A DNA stretch of 64,000 bases from VAZQ01 sp963763365. Its GTDB lineage: Bacteria > Pseudomonadota > Alphaproteobacteria > Rhizobiales > Xanthobacteraceae. The stretch is taken from positions 248,001-312,000 of the forward strand of contig CAVXOE010000001.1 of assembly GCA_963763365.1 (NCBI GenBank), read 5' to 3'. This document shows positions 27,129-35,417 of the stretch, piece by piece. The position numbers were made by a program, and so were the translations under genes. Each line of letters begins with the position of its first letter. Within the stretch, counting starts at the first letter, position 1. The notes beneath the pieces are model-generated. The model was not told the origin of the DNA and ran no database searches. It saw only the letters and a program-made list of their open reading frames with translations.

Positions 27129-28048
27129 GCGATCCGTCGCGCGCGGGAGCGGCACGGCTCAGCGTGATGGTGTTCCCGGGAACGCAGACGCTGCCGCTCT
27201 ACGCAGCGCAGGCGCAGGGATTTTTCGAAAAGCGCGGGCTCGCTGTCGATCTGCACAACGCTCCCAATTCGGCGGAGCAGCGCCGCGGGCTGGCGGACGG
27301 ACGCTATCAGATCGCGCACGGCGCGGCTGACCAAGCCGTGGCGATGGCCGATGCCGGTTGGGGCGACGCCGTCATTGTCATGGGCGGCGACAACGGCTTC
27401 AACCGGCTGTTCGTGCAGCCCGAGATCGGATCGCTCGCCGACCTGCGCGGAAAGACGATCGCGGCGGACGCCGTCAACACTGGCTGGTCGTTCGTGCTGT
27501 ATAGGATTCTCCGCCAACACGGACTTGAGCGTAGCGACTACACCGTGCACGAGGTCGGCGCACCCTACCGGCGCTTCGAGGCCATGCGGGGCGAGGCGCA
27601 CATGGCCGCCGCCATCCTCAATCCGCCGTTCGCGATCCACGCCCGGCGCGCGGGCCTCAAGGACATGGGCGCGGTGGTCGATACGATCGGCCCATATCTC
27701 GGGACCGTGCCCTATGTGCTGCGGACCTGGGCACAGGCGAATGCCGACATGCTTGCGCGTTATCTCGCGGCCTGCATCGAGGGGCTGCGCTGGTCGCTCG
27801 ACCCCGCGAACCAGTCGACGGCCGAAGCGCTTTACGCCGAACGGCTCAACGTGCCGGCGGATATCGCCGCGCAACTCTATGCGGCCGCGACCGACCCCGC
27901 GCAGGGCTTCGCGCGCGACGCTGAATTCGACGCGGATGGTTTCAAGAACGTGCTCGCGCTGCGGGCGGAATTTGAAGGCGGCCCAGCCGCGTCTCCGGAC
28001 AAATACGTCGATCTCTCGTATTACCACCGCGCGCTCGCAACAGTATGA
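27125..28048 (+). CDS. NMT1/THI5-like binding-protein fold without a signal peptide
   Basis: A 307-residue protein of the SsuA/NMT1 substrate-binding group: RLSVMVFPGTQTLPLYAAQ, AQGFFEKRGLAVDLHNAPNS, a GRYQIAHGAADQAVAM loop, GSLADLRGKTIAADAVNTG and an EVGAPYRRFEAM segment. Unlike normal ABC binding proteins it begins with a short polar stretch (SDPSRAGAARLSV) and no signal, so it is probably cytosolic. The GTG at 27125 overlaps the hemF stop; a GTG six bases earlier is also possible. Coupling to hemF is unusual. It may be a cytosolic sensor or enzyme using this fold rather than a transporter component. Family clear, role unknown. Confidence 0.75.
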   Translation: MSDPSRAGAARLSVMVFPGTQTLPLYAAQAQGFFEKRGLAVDLHNAPNSAEQRRGLADGRYQIAHGAADQAVAMADAGWGDAVIVMGGDNGFNRLFVQPEIGSLADLRGKTIAADAVNTGWSFVLYRILRQHGLERSDYTVHEVGAPYRRFEAMRGEAHMAAAILNPPFAIHARRAGLKDMGAVVDTIGPYLGTVPYVLRTWAQANADMLARYLAACIEGLRWSLDPANQSTAEALYAERLNVPADIAAQLYAAATDPAQGFARDAEFDADGFKNVLALRAEFEGGPAASPDKYVDLSYYHRALATV

Positions 28049-28116
28049 TCGCGGCGGTACGATGAGGTGAGAAGTCCGCGCGCGACACGTCATTCGTCGC
28101 GAACCGGTTTGGGGCC

Positions 28117-29295
28117 ATGCGCATTCGCGAAATCAGCATCGCCGGCTACCGCTCGCTGCGCGCGATTCGTTTTCCGGTCGGCGGGCTGACCGTGTTCGTC
28201 GGCGCCAATGGCGTCGGCAAGACGAACCTCTACCGTTCGCTGCAACTCCTGCAAGCCTCCGCCGCCGGTACGCTCGCGCGCGAGCTCGCATCCGAAGGCG
28301 GCATGGAGTCGGCGCTATGGGCCGGCAAACGCATGGTGAACAAGCCGGCGCGCATCAAGCTGTCGGCGGCGCTGGGCGCCGAACAGCGCGGAGGACAAGC
28401 GCAAGGGGAGTTGCGCTACGGTGGCGAGGGCGGCGTCAACTATTCGTACGAGGTGGACATCGGCGTGCGCATGCCGACCGCGGCCGCGTTCCCGCTCGAA
28501 CCGCAGATCAAGGAAGAGACGCTGACATTCCACGATCGCCGGTGCCCGCTTGCGATTCTGGAGCGGCGCGGACCGCGTGCGCTCGCCGTCGATGTCGACG
28601 GCCGCAAGCAGCCGTTTGGCGAAGAATTGCTCGCCTCCGAGACCGCGCTCGGCGCGTTGCAGGACCCGGCACGCTTTCCTGACATCGATGCGGTGCGCAA
28701 GACCATGCTCGACTGGCGGTTCTTCCATGATTTTCGCAGCGACCGGGCGTCGCCATTGCGCCAGCCCTGCCTGGCGGTGACGACGCCGACGCTCGCATCC
28801 GACGGCGCCGATCTCGCCGCCGTATTCGCGACGCTCGTCCATATTCGCGAGGACACCACGGACCTTGACGCCGCGATCAACGACGCCTTCCCGGGCGCCC
28901 GCCTGGTTGTGCCGGCACCGGAACGGACGGCGAGCTTTGGCCTGAGGCTGCCGGATTACCCCAAGCGCGTGTTCGAGGCCGGCGAACTCTCGGACGGCAC
29001 GCTGCGCTATCTGGCGCTCGCCGGCGCGCTGCTCGGCTATCGCCTGCCCGCCTTCATTGCGCTCAACGAGCCAGAGACGAGCCTGCATCCCGAACTGCTC
29101 GAACCGCTGGCGCGCCTGATCGTGCGGGCGGCGGAGCGCACGCAAATCTGGGTCGTCACGCATTCGGAGCGGCTGGCAAAAGCCTTCGCCGATGCCGGCG
29201 CCGTCGTGCCGCGCACCGTCATCAAGCGCGACGGCGAGACCTGGATCGAGGGGCTTACGCGCGGCGGCGACTTCGAGGAGGGGGAGGAGGAATGA
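28117..29295 (+). CDS. AAA/SMC-like predicted ATPase (COG4637 type)
   Basis: A 392-residue ATPase of the RecF/OLD-like AAA_21 class. The N-terminus RIREISIAGYRSLRAIRFP is the standard ABC-ATPase head strand pair, followed by Walker A GANGVGKTN (about 30-38). The signature-like LSDGTLRYLALAGAL and Walker B FIALNEPETSLHPELL follow, with a switch His in IWVVTHSERLAKAF. A short middle insertion replaces the long coiled coil, and no TOPRIM nuclease domain is attached. Such stand-alone ATPases occur in defence and repair contexts but also as orphans. Here no nuclease partner is adjacent; the next gene is a DUF433 antitoxin-like gene. Confidence 0.82.
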   Translation: MRIREISIAGYRSLRAIRFPVGGLTVFVGANGVGKTNLYRSLQLLQASAAGTLARELASEGGMESALWAGKRMVNKPARIKLSAALGAEQRGGQAQGELRYGGEGGVNYSYEVDIGVRMPTAAAFPLEPQIKEETLTFHDRRCPLAILERRGPRALAVDVDGRKQPFGEELLASETALGALQDPARFPDIDAVRKTMLDWRFFHDFRSDRASPLRQPCLAVTTPTLASDGADLAAVFATLVHIREDTTDLDAAINDAFPGARLVVPAPERTASFGLRLPDYPKRVFEAGELSDGTLRYLALAGALLGYRLPAFIALNEPETSLHPELLEPLARLIVRAAERTQIWVVTHSERLAKAFADAGAVVPRTVIKRDGETWIEGLTRGGDFEEGEEE

Positions 29296-29361
29296 AGGGA
29301 GCTAAAGCGCGGACGGGTGCCGTCGTTGCGCGACGCGTTCCTTTGCGAGTAAACTGTTGCA

Positions 29362-29572
29362 ATGGGACAGCGGGTTATTTCACGTAGCGCGGACGTCATG
29401 GGGGACTCCGGTCTTTTTTGGAACCCGAGTTCCCGTGCAAACGCTGCTTGATTACCTCGAAGCGGGCGACACCATCGACGAATTTCTTGCCGGCTTTCCC
29501 TCGGTCACGCGGGAACAAGTCATTGCATTCCTCAACTCGTCCAGACCGGTATCCATCCGGCAATCGGTCTAA
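29362..29572 (+). pseudogene. DUF433 domain protein (antitoxin-like), frame-broken
   Basis: Small DUF433 proteins are usually antitoxins paired with DUF5615 (PIN-like) toxins. The expected start is in one frame (GQRVISRSADVMG from ATG 29362) and the rest in the next (GTPVFFGTRVPVQTLLDYLE, DTIDEFLAGFPSVTREQVIAFL). The break falls in the G-run ATGGGGGACTCC at 29398-29405, where one G fewer (or two more) joins the two. A TTG at 29357 opens the second frame but would give a non-homologous N-terminus. No DUF5615 toxin follows; the TonB-receptor gene converges directly and its restored stop abuts this stop. An orphan antitoxin remnant or an active gene with a sequence error. Confidence 0.72.
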
Positions 29573-32500
29573 TTGAATTTGTAGTTCACGCCGACCCGCA
29601 CGATGTTGTCGGTCGAGGCGGGTATTGAGCATGGTCGCAACCGTCGCATCCATCGTGACGGCTGGGATGGTCGCGACCGAGCCGAAGTCCATGTGCAGGT
29701 ATTCGATCTTGCCGGTCCAGTTGCCGACCAGACGGCTCTCGAAGCCGCCGCCGATCGTCCAGCCTACCCGCGTCAGGTGGTTGCTGACGGCGACGTTGCT
29801 CGGGTTGCCGGCGCCGTCGAAACCGGAGAGCGTTCCGCCGATCGTGATATCGCCGAGGGCGACGCCGGCGGTGACGTAGGCCAGCGCATCCGGAACGACA
29901 GTGGTGCCAAGGCGCCCGCGCAACGTTCCAAACCACCCCAGCTTATGGTCGAGGCTGACGATGACCGGCGCATCGGCCGGGGCGAGGGCCGCGTTGCAGA
30001 TGTCGGTGACGCAGACGGATGTCGCGCTGCCGCGCTGGCGCGAGTACTGCATGTCCGCCTCGATGCCGATGGCCCAGATGTTTGCCAGCCAATTGTATCC
30101 GGCTTGGGCGCCGAAGAACCCACCGGCAAGCTTGTCCGAGCCGTTCGTTGCAAACAGCGGGTCCCCGGCCAAGGGAACGTTGTAACTCGTGTCGGTGATG
30201 GTCCTGCCGGCGCTGTAACCGGCGTTGACGCCAACATACAACCCGCCCCAATTCCACCCCGTCACGACCGGTGCCTTGTATACCATCGGCGCGCCGTTGC
30301 CCGGGCCGTAGCCTTTCTTCGTCTTGAAGGAACCGGGCGGGCCGCTGAACTTGTCTGCATCGTATTTGACGTTGAGAAAGAATTTGACGTTGCTTCCAGG
30401 CAGCAGGATTTCATCCTTGTGGAACTGGGTGGAATTGCGCACATCGACATTCAGCAAGTTGTCGCCGGAGATGCCGGTCGTGATCTCGACCGGTCCCCAC
30501 GGCGAATATTTCCAGAATTCCCGATGCGTGATCTCCGCCCGCAACAGATTGTAGCCGGCCGTGGAAGTTTCGAACGGGCCGACATCGTTCTGCGACCACG
30601 CGTGCAGGATCCCCGTGCGCACGAACCAGTTGTCGCTGCGCCAATAGGCGCCGCCACCGAGGCGCATCGGCGGCATTTGCGGGACATTGCCGCCGTCCGT
30701 GAACGTCGCGCGGATGAAATCGTATTGACCGTCGACGCCGAAGACACCGTTAGCCACTGGAACCAGGTCCCACTGCCAGGCGACCTCGCCGCCGCGGAAG
30801 ATCGCGTCGCGCTGGGAATAGATCGCCTGTAGGAAGCCGGTGCCGCCATTGCCGCAGGTCGCGAAAGCATCGCCACATTCGATGCCGGTGAATTGCCGGT
30901 AGATGAAGTTGTCGTAGCGGGTGTAATAAACCTTGGCGTCGAAGCGGAACGCACCCAGCGTGCGCTTGAGGCCGATCTCCGCCGTGTTGGCGGTTTCGAT
31001 CTGCAGGTTGGGATTGCCGATCTCGAACGTGCCCGGCGCGTCGTGCGCGCCATGGGCGAACAATTCGAGCGCGGTCGGGGCGCGCTGAATGCGCTGCAAG
31101 GTGGCGCTGGCGACCATGTCGGACGGCAGGTCCTTGAGCAGGCTGAAGCTGATGCTCTTGGGGACGAAACCGAGCGAGGCCGGCACGATGGTCGGATTGT
31201 CCGGCGGCGGCACAAGAGCTGGCGGGAACACACCGTACGCCCCGTCAACGCGGTTATCCTCGATGCGGCCCGCCAGCAGCGTGCGCCAGGTGTCGGTCAG
31301 GCGGAGTTGGTTGAAGAAATAGGCTGAAGCGCGAATGGTCCGCGCCGAGCCAAGGAGGCTGCCGGCGTCCCCGAAGGTGTCGATCTGCGCGTGGTCGAAC
31401 TGTGCACCGACGGCGCTGGTGAGGGCGCCGAACGGTGTCAACATCGGCATCGATTCGACTTCGGCCTTCGCCTCGGTCGTCCGTTTTTTGAACGTCGCCG
31501 CGATTTGCTCGAACCCGCCGTCGTTAAGTCCGAGTTCGTCGTGCTTGTAGTCGCTATATCCGGCCCAGTAGCGCAGCGCCGCGATTCCGGTGAAATCCGG
31601 ACGATACTCGCCCTTGCTGGCGAATTTCGTCTGCTCCATTCTGATATGGGTCAGGCTCGCCGCCCCATCCAGAGTGGGGATGTGATAGTCGCTGGCGAAA
31701 CGGGAGATCGAGACGCCGGCATAGCCGCCGTTGAACAGATAGGAGCCGCCGGCGGCGCCACCCTCGCTGAACATCGATGAGTTTGGCTGCCTGCCGTCGA
31801 CCGCGGGTGGTGGGAACGGCGGAAAGAGGTACGGATAGCTCGGGATACGGTAGTCACTCGCGTGGCGGCCGAAGATGTCGGCGTGAATCGCCGCGTTGGC
31901 GCCACCGGCGTCGAGCAGCAACCCGCTCTCCCACCCGTTGTTGACCGTGGTCCCGCCTGCTTTCAACTCCGCTGCCAGTCCGCCCAGCGGCGCAGCCGTG
32001 GGAATGCGGTTGTTGTTGGCTTCGACCACGCCGCCGGTCGCTTGCGAGCCGAAGCGCAGCGCCTCCGGACCGCGCAGGACGTTGACCGACTGGATCGCCA
32101 GTGGATCGATCGGCACGCCGTGATCCTGGCCCAGATCGGAGACATCGCTGGAGCCGATGCCGTTCTCCTGGATGCGCACACGGAAGTCGCTGAGTCCGCG
32201 CAGGATCGGCCGGGCCGCGCCCGGCCCGAGGCCGGCGGAGGTGGCGCCCGGTGTCGTGAAAAACAGGTTGCCGAAGCTGTTGCTGGGACTCTCCTGAATC
32301 TGGCCGCTGTTGATTGTCCCGAGCGGTGTGTAGGGCTGGGCCGGAGCAGCCGTCGCGGTCGGTGCGCTGGTTTGAGCAGCCGGCGTGGCGGCGGGCGGCG
32401 GCGGGGCCGGAGCCGGTGTCGGAGCGGGAACCGCCTGTGCGCGCGTGGGCGCGCGTGGCGGCCTGGGCGCCGTTACATTGACGGGAGGAAACGTCAGCGT

Positions 32501-32755
32501 CGCGCCTGGCGGTTCGGCCGTAACCGGAGCAGGGGCTGGCGACGGTGATGGCGTGGTCGCCGGCCCTGGTGCTGGAGTGGGTGCGGGCGCCGGAGCAGGG
32601 CTCGGTGCAGGACTTGGCGGAGGCGCCGGCGGACTTGGCGCAGGCGCCGGTGGGCTTTCCGCAGGCGTTTGCGAGCGAGCCCCGCCCGCGAGGCAGCAAG
32701 CGGCGATCAGCGCCGAACTGCCTAGCAAGATCAAACGTCGATGATGAACAGACAT
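29569..32755 (-). CDS. ZnuD-like TonB-dependent receptor fused to a C-terminal Omp25/opacity-like beta-barrel
   Basis: An outer-membrane receptor of about 1,060 residues. After a signal (ending GGARSQ) comes a Pro/Ala-rich linker (about 30-150), then a plug with FGNLFFTTPGATSAG, RPILRGLSDFRVRIQENGIG, SDVSDLGQDHGVPIDP and VNVLRGPEALRFGS, the arrangement of ZnuD-type zinc receptors. A 22-strand barrel extends to about residue 840. The chain then continues as a second domain, WNWGGLYVGVNAGYSAGRT to a C-terminal NIVRVGVNYKFN, matching Omp25/RopB-like 8-stranded porins. Near 29608-29620 one extra base shifts the last ~15 residues; without correction the frame runs on to 29396. GGGAGAGGGAG precedes ATG 32755. 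It lies 65 bp after the DUF2946 gene, downstream of a Zur-like site. Confidence 0.85.
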
Positions 32756-32820
32756 CTCCCTCTCCCCTTCCTGCATCACATCGGCGATGGCACGCGTACG
32801 CGTGCTGGCGCCGGACGATG

Positions 32821-33189
32821 TCACGCGGTGGGAGGTGCTCGGGCGCGATGAAGCGCGTGAGATGACGCCGTCAATCGAATGGAGACGGCGGGTGGAGGTG
32901 CTGGGCGAACGAACGCGATGGGCACCGGCAGAGCCGGCGCTTCGGCCGGCGTGAGCGAGCCGGCCAAATGAACCAGCGCGCAGAGCGCGCAATAATCGTC
33001 GGCGGCGTTGTCGGGCACGGCCGGTGCGGCGGGATCGTTGGAGGACGCGGCAGCGGCGATGGCGCTGTCCGGCGCGAGCGGCGCGGCGCGGTCCAGATGA
33101 ACGTGTCCGAACGTCAGGACGAGTTGGAGCGCGAGCGCAAAGAGCGCAGGCCAAGCCCCCAATCGTGCACGCGATCGAAACCAGCTCAT
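32821..33189 (-). CDS. DUF2946 family protein
   Basis: A 122-residue protein with one N-terminal hydrophobic segment (WPALFALALQLVLTFG) followed by HVHLDRAAP and, after a short spacer, DDYCALCALVHLAG. The HVH and CxxC pairs are the DUF2946 hallmarks and look like a metal site. Members often lie beside TonB-dependent metal receptors, as here: the receptor gene follows on the same strand after 65 bp. A Zur-box-like palindrome is 58-70 bp upstream of the ATG. I infer a periplasmic or membrane accessory for zinc (or copper) uptake; no member has a firm biochemical role that I know of. Confidence 0.8.
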   Translation of the reverse strand: MSWFRSRARLGAWPALFALALQLVLTFGHVHLDRAAPLAPDSAIAAAASSNDPAAPAVPDNAADDYCALCALVHLAGSLTPAEAPALPVPIAFVRPAPPPAVSIRLTASSHALHRARAPPTA

Positions 33190-33246
33190 GGCTGTTGACT
33201 CGACGCAGTCCCCTCAGCGGCGTCCCCACGCCGCCGGAACACGCTA

Positions 33247-33259
33247 GTTACAATGTAAC
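33247..33259. promoter_or_regulatory. Zur-box-like palindrome upstream of DUF2946 and TonB receptor
   Basis: GTTACAATGTAAC is a 13-bp palindrome around one central base, in the context TAGTTACAATGTAACATTAC. It differs from the common proteobacterial Zur core (GTTATANTATAAC) by a symmetric T-to-C/A-to-G pair. It lies 58-70 bp upstream of the DUF2946 start, where a repressor would block the promoter. Confidence 0.6.
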
Positions 33260-33340
33260 ATTACGGCAATCGGCTCTTTGGCGATTCCGCCGCGCTGTTG
33301 CCGAAAGTCATCAGTGTTGAATCATCGAGGTGAGGCCTTA

Positions 33341-35407
33341 TCAGCGGCCTTCGCGTGCCCACGTGGCGGCAAGCGCGCCAACCAGCAGGAGCAGCCCGAT
33401 CAGGCCGGCGAACACCGGCAGCACGCCGATGCCGCGCACCACGCTCGCCTCGCGCATCCGCAGGCCGATCCAGTTGTCGCCGTGGAAACTGTCGGTCGAG
33501 CGCGTCCCGACAATACGCGGAACGCTGACGCCGTTGCCGTCCTCGATGCGCACGACATCGCCACCGGTCGCGTTGACGAGCGGCGCCATGACCTGGACGG
33601 TCGACGTCACCTCGGAGAATTCGCGCGGATTGGCGGGGCCCACATTGGCGAGCGCTGTCAGCGTGCCGTCGGTCGCACGCCAAAGCCCCAGTTCGTTTGC
33701 CTCGATGGTCGAGCGCCACACGCCTGGGTCGGCCTGCGTCAGCGAGAGCGTGCGGGTCTTGCCTGACGGCGTCGTTAGCGTGATGTCGCTGACGCTGTCC
33801 GACATGGTCTGGCGCTGCACCGTCAGGTCGCGCCCACGTACCATGAGGCGCAGTGCCTCCTCCTCGAGATCGGGCTGCTTCATCAGCCAGTGCGACAGCC
33901 GCCGCAGCAGATCGATATGCGGGCCGCCGCCCTCGTAGCCACGCGCCCACAGCCAGATGTGGTCGGAGAGAAGCAACGCGACCCGGCCTTCGCCTTCGCG
34001 CGAGAGCACGAGCAGCGGCTTATCGTCCGGCCCCTGCAGGACCGCGGTGCCCTTGCGGGTACGGCTGTCGACCAGACGGAACCACTCGCTCCAGTGCGGC
34101 GGATTGGCTTCCGAACCTTCGAGCCCGCGGGTCACCGGATGGCGCTTGCCGAGGTCGGTGAGGGCAGCCCGAAAAGCTCCGTCCGTGGTGCGGCCGCTCG
34201 GCTCCGCCGGCAGGATGACTTCGAGCGGCGTGCGCCAGATGCTGGTCTGGCTGGCATAATCGGGCCCGGCCGCCACCAGCACCGCGCCGCCCGCGCGCAC
34301 ATAGCGCGCGATGTTGTCGAAATAAATGATCGGCAGCACGCCCTGGCGAGCGTAGCGGTCGAAGATGATGAGCTGGAACTCGTTGATCTTCTGCTGGAAC
34401 AGTTCGCGCGTCGGGAACGCGATCAGCGAAAGCTCGTTGATCGGCGTCCCGTCCTGCTTTTCGGGCGGCCGCAGGATGGTGAAATGCACGAGATCGACCG
34501 AGGCGTCCGACTTGAGCAGATTGCGCCAGGTGCGCTCGCCGGCATGCGGCTCGCCCGAGACCAGCAGCACGCGCAGCTTGTCGCGCACGCCGTCGATCGA
34601 CACCACCGCGCGATTGTTGACGCCGGTGAGCTCGTTCTCGATGGGCGATGCTTCGATCTCCACGATGTTCGGCCCGGCGTGCGAAATCTGCACGTTGACG
34701 CTGACGTTCTGGCCGACCCGGACGTTGCGGCTGTCGACCGGTTCGCCGTCGCGGCGAATGGTGACCTGGGCGGTGCCGGACGAGGCGCCCTGGTCCTCGA
34801 CCTTGAAGGTGATCGCCTGCGTCTGTCCGACGATGCCGAAGCGCGGCGCCGTGATCAGCACGACGCGGCGGTCGCGCTCGTTGGCATGACCGGTGATCAG
34901 GCCGTGCACCGGGGCCGGAAAGCCGAGCGCCGCGACATCGGTCGGCACGTCGTGCACGCGGCCGTCGGTGATCATGATGGCGCCGGCGATGCGGTCGTGC
35001 GGCACGTCGGAGAGCGCGGCGGAGAGTGCCGAGAACAGCCGCGTGCCGTCGGTCTCGCCGTCGGCCTGCCCGGCCTCGACGAAGCGCACTTCGAGATTGG
35101 GAATGCGGCCGAGCCGCTCCGCGACCTGCGCGCGCACCGCCTCGGTCTGCGCCGTGCGGTCCGCGAACTCCTGGCTCGGACTCTTGTCCACGATCACGAC
35201 CGCGACCGAGGTGAGCGGGTCGCGGTCCTCACGCGTGATCGAGGGATTCGCCAGGGCAAACACGAACAGCGCGAGCGCGAGCGAACGCATGAACGCGCCA
35301 CGACTGCGGGAGAATATGAGCAGCAGTGCGATCAGCAATGCGACTGCTGCCGCCGCCCAGACGATCTGGACCGGAACCAGCGGCGCGAACGAGAGACCGA
35401 AATTCAA
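33341..35407 (-). CDS. Membrane protein with VWA-like domain, MoxR-operon component
   Basis: A 688-residue inner-membrane protein. Two N-terminal helices (around VPVQIVWAAAAVALLIALLL and SLALALFVFALA) lead to a VWA-like domain with a MIDAS motif: VVIVDKSPSQEF (DxSxS) and AIMITDGRVHD. An Ig-like segment (ITFKVEDQGASSGTAQVTI), a glutamine-amidotransferase-like region (VRAGGAVLVAAGPDYAS) and a C-terminal helix (GVLPVFAGLIGLLLLVGALA) follow. TTG 35407 is chosen because AGGAG lies 7 nt upstream and it follows the previous stop by 10 nt; an ATG at 35437 would overlap that gene. Last gene of the moxR operon. Confidence 0.82.
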   Translation of the reverse strand: MNFGLSFAPLVPVQIVWAAAAVALLIALLLIFSRSRGAFMRSLALALFVFALANPSITREDRDPLTSVAVVIVDKSPSQEFADRTAQTEAVRAQVAERLGRIPNLEVRFVEAGQADGETDGTRLFSALSAALSDVPHDRIAGAIMITDGRVHDVPTDVAALGFPAPVHGLITGHANERDRRVVLITAPRFGIVGQTQAITFKVEDQGASSGTAQVTIRRDGEPVDSRNVRVGQNVSVNVQISHAGPNIVEIEASPIENELTGVNNRAVVSIDGVRDKLRVLLVSGEPHAGERTWRNLLKSDASVDLVHFTILRPPEKQDGTPINELSLIAFPTRELFQQKINEFQLIIFDRYARQGVLPIIYFDNIARYVRAGGAVLVAAGPDYASQTSIWRTPLEVILPAEPSGRTTDGAFRAALTDLGKRHPVTRGLEGSEANPPHWSEWFRLVDSRTRKGTAVLQGPDDKPLLVLSREGEGRVALLLSDHIWLWARGYEGGGPHIDLLRRLSHWLMKQPDLEEEALRLMVRGRDLTVQRQTMSDSVSDITLTTPSGKTRTLSLTQADPGVWRSTIEANELGLWRATDGTLTALANVGPANPREFSEVTSTVQVMAPLVNATGGDVVRIEDGNGVSVPRIVGTRSTDSFHGDNWIGLRMREASVVRGIGVLPVFAGLIGLLLLVGALAATWAREGR

Positions 35408-35417
35408 ATGAACGCTC

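Noticed and set aside
28117..29572. AAA ATPase plus DUF433 as an anti-phage system
   Set aside because: The ATPase lacks a nuclease or TOPRIM domain and has no effector partner; two neighbouring genes are not enough to claim defence.
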